In this document: piece by piece, positions 26,536 through 35,136 of the stretch
Layout: every line of letters begins with the position of its first letter
Numbering within the stretch: position 1 is the stretch's first letter
Assembly: GCF_025398035.1 (NCBI RefSeq)
Contig: NZ_CP104558.1
Location: forward strand, 682,001 to 746,000
From: Rossellomorea vietnamensis
GTDB taxonomy: Bacteria > Bacillota > Bacilli > Bacillales > Bacillaceae_B
DNA length: 64,000 bases
Direction: 5' to 3'
Made by a program: the position numbers and the translations under genes
Notes under the pieces: generated by a model
Database searches by the model: none
Told to the model about the DNA's origin: nothing
The model's input: the letters and a program-made list of their open reading frames with translations, nothing else

Positions 26536-26970
26536 TTAGTATTCGATGTCTTGGACATTATCCTGAATTCTGTTCAGCATTCCAGATAAAATCGAACGTT
26601 CTTCTTCAGTGAAGGTCTTGAAGACTTTAGAGATAAAAATCTCTTTCTCTTCCCTGTAAGCTTCAATCTTCATTCTTCCTTCTTCTGTCAGTCGAACATA
26701 AGTAAAACGGTTATCCGCAGGATTCTTACGACGGGAAACCATTCCTTTTCCTTCAAGTTGTTTCAGGTGCCTGGTCACGGCGGCACTGTCTATATTCACT
26801 TCACGCTGAAGCGCGGTCTGACTGATTTCTTCCACTTCAAACAGTCTGTGCAAAAGGTCCAGGCGCGATTGACTGATACCGGTACAGCGCTCAAACTTCG
26901 GACTCATTTGCTTATATATATCATTGAGTTGAACAATGATCTTCTCTTCCTCACGGCACGAGTTGGACAA
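26536..26970 (-). CDS. MarR family regulator
   Basis: 144 residues with a winged helix (QTALQREVNIDSAAVTRHLKQLEGKGMVSRRKNPADNRFTYVRLTEEG, about 50-100). A CRE pair at the N-terminus (SCREEEK) could be redox-sensitive; in the related YodB/MhqR regulators cysteine or ligand binding senses quinones. Two TTGACNNGTCAA operators overlap its start site, so it represses its own operon. GGAGGAGGATGC and an upstream frame leave the start at 26970 plausible. Confidence 0.88.
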   Translation of the reverse strand: MSNSCREEEKIIVQLNDIYKQMSPKFERCTGISQSRLDLLHRLFEVEEISQTALQREVNIDSAAVTRHLKQLEGKGMVSRRKNPADNRFTYVRLTEEGRMKIEAYREEKEIFISKVFKTFTEEERSILSGMLNRIQDNVQDIEY

Positions 26971-26993
26971 AGCATCCTCCTCCTTTTAAATAA

Positions 26994-27051
26994 TTGACAG
27001 GTCAATTGTTGACCCGTCAATTAATATAATATATTTCATTCTGATAGTCAA
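26994..27051 (-). promoter_or_regulatory. Promoter with two tandem MarR operators
   Basis: Minus strand TTGACT (27046-27051), 17 bp, TATATT (27023-27028), followed at once by GTTGACCCGTCAAT-like palindrome 27009-27020 and TTGACAGGTCAA at 26994-27005, with centres 15 bp apart. Both lie over and just after the transcription start, the position for steric repression. Confidence 0.8.
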
Positions 27052-27066
27052 TCAATAAGATTAAGA

Positions 27067-27106
27067 CAAAAAAAATGCCGGCTTAAAGGATTTCTCCTAA
27101 GCCAGC
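27067..27106 (-). terminator. Terminator after the HAD hydrolase gene
   Basis: Minus strand GCTGGCTTAGGA-GAAA-TCCTTTAAGCCGGC then ATTTTTTTT. Confidence 0.85.
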
Positions 27107-27889
27107 TTACTTCGTTTCCACACTGATTTCACTATATGCAGATGACAATTCCCTCAACTTCCTAATGATTTCCCCTTCATAATCTCCTGTAAGTGGGATT
27201 TGCTCATCAGCAAAGCTCGAAAGTCCTTTATGATACCCTATCATGACAGAATGTCTTGCTTTCTGGAACATACTGATGTCATTGGTATCATTACCAAATG
27301 CAATAAAGTCTCCTTCATCCACTCCAAATCGCGAAAGTGCGCTCCATTTATGAATATTGGAAGGGCTGATATCCACTACGTTTTCATTCGTATGTAAGTT
27401 TACGACGATATCCAAGTCTTGTAATTCATCAATTAATCCCTGAAAGTTAGATGCTGATAACAATAATATCTTCACTATTGAATTCAGTGAAGCGACTGGA
27501 TGCCTTTGTGCAAGATTGTCGGGATCAAGGAAATCAAGGATTGGATGATCGGCTGGACCTGTATAAGCATAATCCCACTCGCTATCGATTAAATAGGTTG
27601 CCTCATATTGATGGATGAGGTCATGGATCATCTTAAGGTCTTTTTCATGAAAAGAAGTTGAATGAATCACTTTACCTTTATGATAAAGAAGAGAACCGTT
27701 CCCACCAATCAAAGGAAAAGAATGCAATCGTGCATCCAGTACAGGGAGCATATCACGAATCGGTCTGGCGGATGCAAATATTACTTCGTGACCATCCGAT
27801 TTCAGCTCCAGTAAACATTGGACGATTCTTGTTGAAATGGGCTTCCCTTTAAAGCAAATCGTTCCGTCTAAGTCAAATACAAATTTCAT
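27107..27889 (-). CDS. HAD superfamily (Cof-type, IIB) phosphatase
   Basis: 260-residue sugar- or nucleotide-phosphate phosphatase. FDLDGT at residues 4-9 holds both catalytic Asp; motif II S/T in FASARP near 40, motif III Lys in SIVKILLLSA, and motif IV GNDTNDISMF near 195 (GDxxND type). The ATG at 27889 is preceded by GAGAGGGTG; the frame runs open further but without a site. Own terminator. Substrate unknown, as for most Cof proteins. Confidence 0.85.
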   Translation of the reverse strand: MKFVFDLDGTICFKGKPISTRIVQCLLELKSDGHEVIFASARPIRDMLPVLDARLHSFPLIGGNGSLLYHKGKVIHSTSFHEKDLKMIHDLIHQYEATYLIDSEWDYAYTGPADHPILDFLDPDNLAQRHPVASLNSIVKILLLSASNFQGLIDELQDLDIVVNLHTNENVVDISPSNIHKWSALSRFGVDEGDFIAFGNDTNDISMFQKARHSVMIGYHKGLSSFADEQIPLTGDYEGEIIRKLRELSSAYSEISVETK

Positions 27890-27954
27890 ATGTGTACACC
27901 CTCTCACAATATGTATGATTTTACCATATAAGATAAAAGCGAGGAACCATTTCA

Positions 27955-27984
27955 TAAAAAAAAGACTTACTCCTTCGGTAAGTC
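27955..27984 (-). terminator. Terminator overlapping the stop of the 63-residue protein
   Basis: Minus strand GACTTAC-CGAAGGA-GTAAGTC then TTTTTTT; the TAA stop lies in the 3' arm. Confidence 0.8.
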
Positions 27985-28158
27985 CAATGCCTGATACGCA
28001 GCCTGAAATTTCCCACCATCCGCAACTTCCGAATGATACAGAGCTTTAAGGGCAAATGTTCTCTCTATATTCATTTCTTCCATCAGTACTTTCAATCTTC
28101 CTTGTAATTCTTTATTGTCCCTGACTAACAGTTTCATTTGTGATTTCATATATCTCAT
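27967..28158 (-). CDS. Hypothetical 63-residue basic helical protein
   Basis: No family recognised. The frame is rich in charged residues with a leucine-rich amphipathic stretch (MKLLVRDNKELQGRLKVLMEEMN) that could form a coiled coil. The stop codon is built into a strong terminator, which argues that the frame is really expressed. The ribosome site (AAAGGGGAAT, 9 nt before ATG) is moderate. An internal ATG at residue 4 is an alternative start. Confidence 0.55.
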   Translation of the reverse strand: MRYMKSQMKLLVRDNKELQGRLKVLMEEMNIERTFALKALYHSEVADGGKFQAAYQALDLPKE

Positions 28159-28267
28159 ACGGCTTTTATTCCCCTTTTCAAATTGCTCATTCCATCAAGT
28201 ATAGCACTGATGTCCATAGGACTAAAGAGATTTCTGTTTGAGAACCCATTTGTGAACCTTCCTCTTC

Positions 28268-28564
28268 TTAACGATTCTCTGATTCAAGAAATAGTCCAGT
28301 TACAACAATCCCTACCCCATTCAATGCAAAAAAAGCACCATAAATTATCATGAGCACTCCTGTCCCAAATCCATATGGATCTAATGGACTTACCGACAAA
28401 CCGGTCAAGAAAAAAACCACAGGTGTGATCAATATACAGATGATTCCTGACCAGATTCTCTTCTTTTTATTTTTACCTGAAATCTTCATAACCAAAATGT
28501 TGGTCAAGGCCAAGATGATCATCATGATCAGAAATAAGAGAAACAAAACACCCCAGTCAGACAA
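28268..28564 (-). CDS. Small membrane protein of unknown function
   Basis: 98 residues with three hydrophobic helices (about 7-28, 38-60, 66-92) separated by a basic loop GKNKKKR, consistent with the inside-positive rule. The TTG start has a very strong GGAGGGG 5 nt upstream. No homologous family recognised, and no obvious partner: the flanking genes are a 63-residue protein and an FAD enzyme, both with their own spacing. Confidence 0.6.
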   Translation of the reverse strand: MSDWGVLFLLFLIMMIILALTNILVMKISGKNKKKRIWSGIICILITPVVFFLTGLSVSPLDPYGFGTGVLMIIYGAFFALNGVGIVVTGLFLESENR

Positions 28565-28715
28565 CGCATCCCCTCCTCATCATCTTTAATGATATGCCAT
28601 ATAAAATGAAATCCCCCAGCTTAATACTAGAAACACGAAACTTGCAATCAAATAAGGACTTTTGTTAGTAGTACTATTAAAACAGGCAAAAAGGTTTCAA
28701 ATTATTCTAAAATTA

Positions 28716-30080
28716 TCATTTATTGGAAATATGATTAATGAAGTATTTTCCTAAATATACACCGCTTGCCGCAGCCTGGGACAGGGAATGAGTTTCTCCT
28801 GAACAATCACCAACCAGAAACAGATTTGATATATCCGTTTCAAAGTTCTCATCCGTCGGTAATTTAGATTCATGAAATTTCGCATCCAACCCGTACAGAA
28901 GCGTATCGGGGTGGATCGGTTCCCCAATAAGAGCTTCCAGAGAACCTAAAAACTCGGTAAGGGCCATCCCATACAATGCCGGGACCTCTTCTCTCATATT
29001 TCCGCATTCCGCATTGAGGGACGGACCTATCAAATTCCCCTCCAACGATTCAGTACGTCTTTGGAGTTTAAAGTCCTCCAATCGCTGTACGACAATCCTC
29101 CCTCGTCCTTGATTGATTCCACCTATGATCTCCCCTGTATACTTCATTGCCTCATCATGGGATTGAAAATAACGTGGAACAAATAAACTGAAGTTCAGGT
29201 TCGCACTCGGTGTATCCTCTTCACGGGCATTTTGTCCATCCGGCATCACCAAGCCATGCTGATGTTTCCGGATGATCCTTCCATGTGGATTCATACAATA
29301 GGTAGTAGCTCTGAATGAATCCCTTTCGATCTGCAACTTTGTTTCAAAGGTGTCCTGTAGAATTGATTGAAGCTGGTCACCTTTCATTTCCACGCGAATC
29401 CCCATATCCAGTCGCGTCTTTCCCGGAAAAAGGCCAAGTGAAGCAGCTTGTCCTTTAAGCCATTTGCTTCCACTCATGCCTGTCCCTATCACCAGTTTTT
29501 CTGTGGTGAATGGACCGCATGTCGATGTTAAGAGAAAGCCCTCACCCTTTTTAGAGATGGTCTCGACACGGGTTTCAAAGCTGAAGGTTATACGGTTTTT
29601 CAGCACTTCATACATCTTCTCGAAAATCTCGCTCGAAAGAAGTGTTCCTAAATGTCGGACCTCCGTGGAAAGAACCTTCAAGCCCGCCTCTCTTCCCCTA
29701 CTTGAAAGCTTCTCATTTTTCGTACTATATGAGGGTACGCTATCACCGCCAAATTCACAGAGAATATTGTCTACTTCCCTCATCAATTCAAGAGTGTTTT
29801 GCTGTCCGAGTTTCCTGCCAAGTTCCCCGCCAAAATCATTCGTATAATTAAATTTGCCCTCTGATTTCCCAAGACCTGCAAACCCTATGTATTTACTGCA
29901 CATACTTTCACACGTACAGGGTCCTCCCTCATCTAAACCACATGTACGTTCACTCAGTTCCTTCCCGATATCAATCATGTGAATGGAAACATGTTCATTT
30001 TCGTTTATCAAGGTATAAGCAAGAAAAATACTGCTTACTCCTGCTCCGATGATGGTGATGTCATGGTGATTCGATTGCAT
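28716..30080 (-). CDS. FAD-dependent oxidoreductase (NAD(FAD)-utilising dehydrogenase-like)
   Basis: 454 residues. N-terminal Rossmann GAGVSSIFLAYTL (residues 12-24) binds FAD, GTGMSGSKW near 208 is the second nucleotide region, and FLVGDCSGETHSLSQAAASGVYLGKYF near 425-450 is the C-terminal FAD motif. A Cys-rich stretch CGLDEGGPCTCESMC (47-61) could bind a metal or iron-sulfur cluster. The overall shape matches the COG2509 group, whose substrate is unknown. Divergent or independent neighbours give no clue. Confidence 0.82.
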   Translation of the reverse strand: MQSNHHDITIIGAGVSSIFLAYTLINENEHVSIHMIDIGKELSERTCGLDEGGPCTCESMCSKYIGFAGLGKSEGKFNYTNDFGGELGRKLGQQNTLELMREVDNILCEFGGDSVPSYSTKNEKLSSRGREAGLKVLSTEVRHLGTLLSSEIFEKMYEVLKNRITFSFETRVETISKKGEGFLLTSTCGPFTTEKLVIGTGMSGSKWLKGQAASLGLFPGKTRLDMGIRVEMKGDQLQSILQDTFETKLQIERDSFRATTYCMNPHGRIIRKHQHGLVMPDGQNAREEDTPSANLNFSLFVPRYFQSHDEAMKYTGEIIGGINQGRGRIVVQRLEDFKLQRRTESLEGNLIGPSLNAECGNMREEVPALYGMALTEFLGSLEALIGEPIHPDTLLYGLDAKFHESKLPTDENFETDISNLFLVGDCSGETHSLSQAAASGVYLGKYFINHISNK

Positions 30081-30180
30081 CCCTTTTCCCCTTTCTGAGT
30101 CTCGTTATTTCATAATGAATAAAACCTTGATGTCTCTACCAATAATATGCTACTCCCATCCTACCATAATGAACGTAAGA

Positions 30181-30190
30181 GGTCCGTCCC
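30181..30190. repeat. Single GGTCCGTCCC repeat after the MFS gene
   Basis: AGAGGTCCGTCCCTCT directly behind the stop codon of the MFS exporter gene, the leftmost copy of the dispersed repeat. Confidence 0.55.
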
Positions 30191-30191
30191 T

Positions 30192-31427
30192 CTACTGATC
30201 TTTTAAGCTATGATGCAGGTAAGGTATGGAAGCGAGGGTTGAGATCGCTCCGGCAAGTACGATGGTCAGGTTGGTTCCGATTGCTTGGGCAAGTATCCCT
30301 GCCAGGAAAGCGGCGATGGGCATGAGGACCCACGTCATGAGACGGCTCGTGGCCTGTACCCTCCCCAATAAGTGATCGGGGGACAACGTTTGTCGGATCG
30401 TAATGATGCAGGGACTCATCAGCGAAGCACAGAAGGTCCCTACAGCGTTCATGACCGCGAGCCAGAAATACGATTCCATCAAACCGAAAAGGAGAATCGA
30501 AAGTCCTCCAACCACAGAGGCCGTAAATAATATGCTTCTATAAGAAAACCATTTCCGAAAGAAGTTTGACGTCACCGCACCCAAAATCGCACCCACTCCG
30601 CCAGCTGATAACAACCAGCCTATCATAACCGTATTCATATTCACGGAATCTTTCAAGTGAAACACTATTAATGTAAGGAACAATGTTGTTCCGAATACGG
30701 AAGATACCATGGCAAGGTTTGTGTACAAAATCGGTTTGGTCTTTAGAACGAATTCAAATCCCTCTCTGACTTCTCCCCATATGGAAGCTCTTGATGAATC
30801 TCTCTCATTCCTCTTCATCTTGAGACTCGCAATGGCAAGAAATGAGACGAGAAAGCTGATGCTGTTCACCAACAGGGCGTATCCTGGATTTAAAAAAGAA
30901 ATGATCAACCCACCTATACCCGGTGCTAAAAATACAGCTGAATTGAACACCCCGGAATTTAATGAATTCACGGCTTGAAGGTCTTCTCTTCTTACCAGAC
31001 CTGGAACTGAAGCAAATTGAGAAGTATTATAGATTTGACTTAGAGATCCAATACCAAACACCAAGGGATATACCATCCACATCTCCAAAGTACCGTTAAT
31101 AAATAGAATCCCGATGATCCCAACAAGTATGCACCGCCCTAAATCGCAAAATAGCAGCAGACGCTTCCGGTTGAATCGATCGGACAAAACACCCGCGAAA
31201 GGCTGCAACAGAATCGGTAATCTCTCAAGTGCAGCTACAATCCCCATGCTCAGGGGGGAACCCGTTATAGATAAAACCATAAGTGGAATGGCAATTAGAT
31301 AGATTTGATCTCCGAAAAATGAAATCAGATTTCCACCCATAAACTTGAAAACAGGATAATTTTTCTTTAAAGGTGGTAAATCTCCCCATTCACTCAGCTT
31401 GACCGCACGCTCTCCCATTCTGGACAC
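30192..31427 (-). CDS. MFS transporter (macrolide/enterobactin-exporter type)
   Basis: 12-helix permease of 411 residues. DRFNRKRLLLFCDLGR near 83 is motif A of the MFS, with an N-terminal LIAIPLMVLSITGSPLSMGIVAALERLPILL typical of the MefA/EntS-like branch. It starts 4 bp after the ArsR-type gene and shares its transcript, so the regulator controls the exporter. A copy of the dispersed GGTCCGTCCC motif lies immediately after the stop. Substrate unknown, most likely a drug or metabolite. Confidence 0.85.
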   Translation of the reverse strand: MSRMGERAVKLSEWGDLPPLKKNYPVFKFMGGNLISFFGDQIYLIAIPLMVLSITGSPLSMGIVAALERLPILLQPFAGVLSDRFNRKRLLLFCDLGRCILVGIIGILFINGTLEMWMVYPLVFGIGSLSQIYNTSQFASVPGLVRREDLQAVNSLNSGVFNSAVFLAPGIGGLIISFLNPGYALLVNSISFLVSFLAIASLKMKRNERDSSRASIWGEVREGFEFVLKTKPILYTNLAMVSSVFGTTLFLTLIVFHLKDSVNMNTVMIGWLLSAGGVGAILGAVTSNFFRKWFSYRSILFTASVVGGLSILLFGLMESYFWLAVMNAVGTFCASLMSPCIITIRQTLSPDHLLGRVQATSRLMTWVLMPIAAFLAGILAQAIGTNLTIVLAGAISTLASIPYLHHSLKDQ

Positions 31428-31431
31428 CCCT

Positions 31432-32478
31432 TTATTCCTTTGTTAAATAGTGATTCAATTCATTCGATAATGATTGAACGGCATTCTCTTTCAGGCGATA
31501 TTTTCCATCCAGGGTTTCAACGAGCCTGGCAGATCTGAGAATTTTTAAATGATGGTGGACGGTGGATTTCCCCATATCCAGTTCGTTGGTGATTTCCTGG
31601 AGGGTCCGTTCTGATCTCTTCAAGAATTTCACCATTCGCAGGCGGGCTTCATCCCCGAGTGCCTTATGCTTCTGGACGAGAAAATAGCTTGGCATATCCT
31701 TGTCATCGGGATAGATACTTTCGTTGGCGACTGGATAATAAAACACCTTCACTCCTTCAATATCCCCTTCGACATTCCAAGGGCGGTAAATGGACTGGGG
31801 AATGAGGAGTACAGTGTGGACAGCTGGCTCGGGTAAATAGGTGATGCCGCCGGTGGCCCATTCCACCAAAGCCTCGGGATTGAGTTTTTCACTCATCTCT
31901 ACCTTAGACTGCCTATCCCTTTTCAATATTCCAGTTTGTGTCTCTTGTTCAGGTCGAATCACTTCTTCGTACCATCTGGTCATTACACTCATTAAGTGCT
32001 TCTTAAGGTTATGGACATTTGTAGTGCAGATGAATTCGATATAGCCTGGATAATATGGGTTATCGTCCGTATGTTCTTTTAATTTGTTCCGTGATGTCAC
32101 ATCCCCCTTTGATGCAAGCTTTCGAAGTTCTTGAAATTTATGTCCTATGTAGGGAATGCAGTGGTATTTGATTTCTTCATCTTCCAAATCATCCAAATAC
32201 GTGATGAACTCTTGTAAGGTACCAAATTCCCTTTGATGCAATAACAGGAGAAGGGATTTCCACGTATTATTCTTTTCTACATACTCTAAATCCTGCATCA
32301 GGGAGTCCGTTAGAGACTTTTTCAACTTGTCCCAAAATTCTTTGGGCCTCTCTAACGTATCAATAAGCCTCGTGTTGGTGATCGCAGCAATCCCTAAAGC
32401 ACATTCCCATAGCAGGGAAGATTCGATTCTCACCTCGTATGTTTCTCTCTTCCGACTGGTCATATGAAGTATATCCAT
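31432..32478 (-). CDS. ArsR-family winged-helix regulator with an N-terminal sensor domain
   Basis: 348 residues, much longer than simple ArsR proteins. About residues 270-345 are the winged helix (HKALGDEARLRMVKFLKRSERTLQEITNELDMGKSTVHHHLKILRSARLVE). The N-terminal 260 residues resemble the DUF5937-type region seen in Bacillus ArsR/MFS pairs; no metal-binding cysteine motif is visible, so the ligand is probably organic. The ATG at 32478 follows AAAAGGGG; a TTG 21 bp upstream has no site. Two tandem palindromes stand upstream. Confidence 0.85.
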   Translation of the reverse strand: MDILHMTSRKRETYEVRIESSLLWECALGIAAITNTRLIDTLERPKEFWDKLKKSLTDSLMQDLEYVEKNNTWKSLLLLLHQREFGTLQEFITYLDDLEDEEIKYHCIPYIGHKFQELRKLASKGDVTSRNKLKEHTDDNPYYPGYIEFICTTNVHNLKKHLMSVMTRWYEEVIRPEQETQTGILKRDRQSKVEMSEKLNPEALVEWATGGITYLPEPAVHTVLLIPQSIYRPWNVEGDIEGVKVFYYPVANESIYPDDKDMPSYFLVQKHKALGDEARLRMVKFLKRSERTLQEITNELDMGKSTVHHHLKILRSARLVETLDGKYRLKENAVQSLSNELNHYLTKE

Positions 32479-32517
32479 ATTCACAAACCCCTTTTCCAAA
32501 AATTTCTTTCTATATAT

Positions 32518-32558
32518 ATTCTATAATTATAGAATGATAAATTCAACAATTATAGAAT
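32518..32558 (-). promoter_or_regulatory. Tandem ArsR-type operators
   Basis: A perfect 18-bp palindrome ATTCTATAATTATAGAAT (32518-32535) and a second copy at 32541-32558 matching 16 of 18 positions, centres 23 bp apart, 40 bp before the regulator start. The AT-rich symmetry fits an ArsR dimer site. Confidence 0.75.
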
Positions 32559-32583
32559 AAAAAGTTTCAGACTTTTTTAATCA

Positions 32584-32626
32584 TAAAAAATAAGCACATA
32601 AATCCCACTCAGGAATTCACGTGCTT
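32584..32626 (-). terminator. Terminator after rlmN
   Basis: Minus strand AAGCACGTGAAT...ATTTATGTGCTT with TATTTTTTATG after the stem. Confidence 0.7.
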
Positions 32627-32638
32627 CATATATACATA

Positions 32639-33709
32639 TTACGATTTCACTTTATCCTTCTTGATTTGCTTACTTCTCAACTGACCACAGGCTGCGTCGA
32701 TATCTGTCCCCTGCTCCACACGTACACCACAGTTGATACCATGTTCCAGTAAGGTACCATAGAATTCAACGATCGCTTCTTTTGTACTTCGTTGATATTG
32801 ATTGTGTTCGTCGACCGGATTGTAAGGAATCAGGTTAACGTAAGAAAGATGACGCTTATTCTTCAGCAGTTTCGCCAACTGAAGGGCTTCTTCCTTATGA
32901 TCATTCACATCACTCAACAAGATATATTCAAACGTGATGCGTCGATTTGTTTTTTCTAAATAGTAATCAATCGCTGGCATTAACTTCTCGAGCGGATACG
33001 CACGGTTGATCTTCATGATTCTTGTACGCAATTCGTTGTTTGGTGCGTGAAGAGATACAGCCAGGTTGATTTGAATATTCTCATCGGCAAATTTGTAAAT
33101 TTTGTCAGCCAGTCCACTTGTGGAAACGGTAATATGGCGCGCTCCGATGGAAAGACCCTTCTGATCATTCACGACACGGAAAAAGTCCATCATATTATCG
33201 TAGTTATCGAACGGTTCACCAATCCCCATTACGACGATGTGACTGACACGCTCGCCGTTCCCTGCTTCATCGAGATGATGTTGAACATTCATAATCTGTT
33301 CGACAATCTCGCCGCTTGATAAATCACGGTTCTTCTTCAGGAGTCCACTTGCACAGAATGTACAACCGATGTTACAACCTACCTGTGTCGTGACACACAC
33401 ACTCAGGCCATAGTTAAAACGCATCAGAACGGTCTCGATCAGATTACCATCTTCAAGTTTAAACAAGAATTTGATTGTACCGTCCTTCGATTCCTGTTTA
33501 ACCTCTTGTGTGAGCGTATGAAGATAGAAGTGATCGTCCAGGAGCTGAACACAGTCAGCGTTCAAATTCTTCATATCCGCAAAGTTTGTCACTCTCTTTT
33601 TATATAGCCAATCCCACACTTGAGCCGCGCGGAATTTCTTTTGTCCATTTTCAACAAGCCAAGTTGTCAGTTGATCTAATGTTAATCCATATATGGATTT
33701 CTTTTCCAT
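32639..33709 (-). CDS. rlmN: Dual-specificity 23S rRNA/tRNA m2A methyltransferase RlmN
   Basis: Radical SAM enzyme of 356 residues that methylates A2503 of 23S rRNA and A37 of tRNAs at C2. The cluster cysteines are C112, C116 and C119 (CNIGCTFC); the two catalytic cysteines correspond to C105 and C341 (DAACGQLR). The other conserved segments MGIGEPFDN and [10 protein letters not shown] are intact. It is RlmN, not Cfr: the body follows the Bacillus RlmN sequence. It stands alone, not in the usual prpC/prkC neighbourhood, so the genome may carry another copy. GAGGG precedes the ATG. Confidence 0.92.
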   Translation of the reverse strand: MEKKSIYGLTLDQLTTWLVENGQKKFRAAQVWDWLYKKRVTNFADMKNLNADCVQLLDDHFYLHTLTQEVKQESKDGTIKFLFKLEDGNLIETVLMRFNYGLSVCVTTQVGCNIGCTFCASGLLKKNRDLSSGEIVEQIMNVQHHLDEAGNGERVSHIVVMGIGEPFDNYDNMMDFFRVVNDQKGLSIGARHITVSTSGLADKIYKFADENIQINLAVSLHAPNNELRTRIMKINRAYPLEKLMPAIDYYLEKTNRRITFEYILLSDVNDHKEEALQLAKLLKNKRHLSYVNLIPYNPVDEHNQYQRSTKEAIVEFYGTLLEHGINCGVRVEQGTDIDAACGQLRSKQIKKDKVKS

Positions 33710-33751
33710 TTAAAACCCTCATTTCGAAACTCTACAATTTTCTACTTATCT

Positions 33752-33780
33752 ATACTACTGAAAGTATGGGAATGTTTCAA
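33752..33780 (-). promoter_or_regulatory. Promoter of rlmN
   Basis: Minus strand TTGAAA, 17 bp, TAGTAT, about 45 bp before the ATG. Confidence 0.7.
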
Positions 33781-33832
33781 GGGATTTATAAGTGTTGAGA
33801 AGAATTGGAATTCCGTAATATAGTATAAAGAT

Positions 33833-33868
33833 AAAAAAACATACGCCGGAAACTTTACCCGGCGTATG
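33833..33868 (-). terminator. Terminator after the FusB-like gene
   Basis: Minus strand CATACGCCGG-GTAAAGTTT-CCGGCGTATG then TTTTTTT. Confidence 0.9.
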
Positions 33869-33871
33869 GTC

Positions 33872-34510
33872 TTAATGATTAATCCGTTGGATAAAATCAT
33901 CCAATTTCTCTTTATCTTTCAGCTTTTCATTGCATTCATCGCTGTCCTGACAAATATAATTCCCCTTCTTTACAAAGGTTCCATGAGCAGACGTTTTGGA
34001 TTCGGAAAGGTAAAACCCTACGTTTCCAAACGTGTTACATATCGTACAAAGTCCTTTCTTGCTGCTGTTTTTGAATGTCCCTTTGAAGCCTCTCAACTTC
34101 CCTTCGTATTCTGCAACGATATATTTCCTTTCCTGACCGTAATCGTTCCAGCCCAGATAGGAAATATCTTTTAACTGTATTTCATCCAATGCAGGTGTTT
34201 TTAACTTTTTTACCTTAGGGAATAATTTTTTCACTGCGGAATCACTCAATGCAGGAAAAGGGATCACGAATGGTTTTAGTCCAATCAGAAAGTCCTCTGC
34301 CTGCTCTGTATCCCTGATAGTAACAATCGATTGGAGTTCCTTTTGCTGCAGTGGGGTTAGGTTTTCAAATAGATTCATCACCTTATCGTACACGAGTCCC
34401 CTCAATGCTTCGAGAACACCAAGATCATTTACGGTTGAATACCCGTTAATCAGCGCCTGTGTTTGATACTTGATGAAATTGTATTGATCATTTCGAATAA
34501 ATGGATCCAT
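33872..34510 (-). CDS. FusB/FusC-family elongation factor G-binding protein
   Basis: 212 residues, the length of staphylococcal FusB. FusB binds EF-G and frees it from fusidic-acid-stalled ribosomes. The C-terminal zinc finger has all four cysteines (C155, C158, C187, C193) in the pattern CTICN...GNYICQDSDECN, and the central segment KKLKTPALDEIQLKDISYLGWND follows FusB closely. The ATG at 34510 is placed by TAGGAGCGATAACG. It is chromosomal here and not linked to an obvious mobile element. Whether it confers resistance or has an intrinsic ribosome role is open. Confidence 0.85.
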   Translation of the reverse strand: MDPFIRNDQYNFIKYQTQALINGYSTVNDLGVLEALRGLVYDKVMNLFENLTPLQQKELQSIVTIRDTEQAEDFLIGLKPFVIPFPALSDSAVKKLFPKVKKLKTPALDEIQLKDISYLGWNDYGQERKYIVAEYEGKLRGFKGTFKNSSKKGLCTICNTFGNVGFYLSESKTSAHGTFVKKGNYICQDSDECNEKLKDKEKLDDFIQRINH

Positions 34511-34644
34511 CGTTATCGCTCCTAAATCTAAAACATTTTGCACTCTTTTCAGCCATGCAGATGAACATGTGCTCTCTTATACTATATACCCTTATTATAC
34601 TTTCTGGATATGTAGAGTTTCACTTAGAATTAATATATACACTG

Positions 34645-34675
34645 AAAAAAGCACTGATCCAACTCAGTGCTTTTT
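34645..34675 (-). terminator. Terminator after the CD3324-type gene
   Basis: Minus strand AAAAAGCACTGA-GTTGGA-TCAGTGCTTTTTT, overlapping the end of the coding region. Confidence 0.9.
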
Positions 34676-34930
34676 GTAAACGATTTTCTTGATTGTTTCA
34701 CTTGAAAGATAATATTCACAGGCCAATTCTTGGATCGGCTTTCCATTTGAGAAAGCTGCTTTGATTTTGGCATTTCGTTCATCAATGATCCTCCTGCTTC
34801 CTGAACGGCTCCCCCACTTTCGGTACTCCGCTTTCGGTTTCGGTATATAAAGGGTTTCCCCCTGTACATATTTTTGGATCTCTTTTACCAATGATTGAGG
34901 TAACACGCTTTCCGCTTTTACATATTTCAT
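34664..34930 (-). CDS. CD3324-family (Mor-like) helix-turn-helix protein
   Basis: 88 residues. The C-terminal part KIKAAFSNGKPIQELACEYYLSSETIKKIVYKK is a helix-turn-helix of the Mor transcription-activator superfamily, and the middle (KWGSRSGSRRIIDERNAKI) is conserved in the CD3324 group. AAGGAG precedes the ATG by 9 nt. Targets unknown. It is preceded on the same strand by a 31-codon ORF with competing hairpins, which looks like a leader attenuator. It is followed by its own terminator, so the FusB gene has a separate promoter. Confidence 0.7.
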   Translation of the reverse strand: MKYVKAESVLPQSLVKEIQKYVQGETLYIPKPKAEYRKWGSRSGSRRIIDERNAKIKAAFSNGKPIQELACEYYLSSETIKKIVYKKH

Positions 34931-34973
34931 TTCAGTCAGCTCCTTATCTTCTACCTGAATTCAGTCAATAAGG

Positions 34974-35068
34974 TGCAAAGCCGACTTACTAGAAATGGAC
35001 TTTCAGGGCGATCAAATTCGATACCATCCCATGCAAAGTGTCGCCTTTCTAATAATAGGCTTTGCATG
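34974..35068 (-). promoter_or_regulatory. Competing hairpins in the leader of the CD3324-type gene
   Basis: The RNA segment from 35068-35058 (CAUGCAAAGCC) can pair with 35038-35030 (CUUUGCAUG, 9 bp) or with 34982-34974 (GGCUUUGCA, 9 bp), but not both. The near hairpin lies inside the 31-codon ORF and the far one closes downstream of it. This is the architecture of a translation-dependent attenuator. Base pairing is directly visible; regulation is inferred. Confidence 0.5.
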
Positions 35069-35107
35069 AGACGCTTGGGACTCTGGCAAGATCGATCTCA
35101 TTACCAT
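35012..35107 (-). CDS. 31-residue candidate leader peptide
   Basis: A 31-codon ORF (begins MVMRSILPESQ) with a near-perfect ribosome site AAGGAGGTGGTGAC directly before the ATG and a promoter (TGGATA, 16 bp, TATAAT) 25-55 bases upstream. It overlaps the 5' arm of a competing stem and ends 81 bp before the CD3324-type gene. The peptide is basic and has no membrane segment. It may be a leader peptide or a free small protein. Confidence 0.5.
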   Translation of the reverse strand: MVMRSILPESQASHAKPIIRKATLCMGWYRI

Positions 35108-35136
35108 GTCACCACCTCCTTCAACTATTTTCTACT

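Noticed and set aside
34511..34640. A leader peptide before the FusB-like gene, starting near 34591
   Set aside because: A short ATG frame exists and overlaps the gene start, but its ribosome site is poor and no strong alternative stems are visible.
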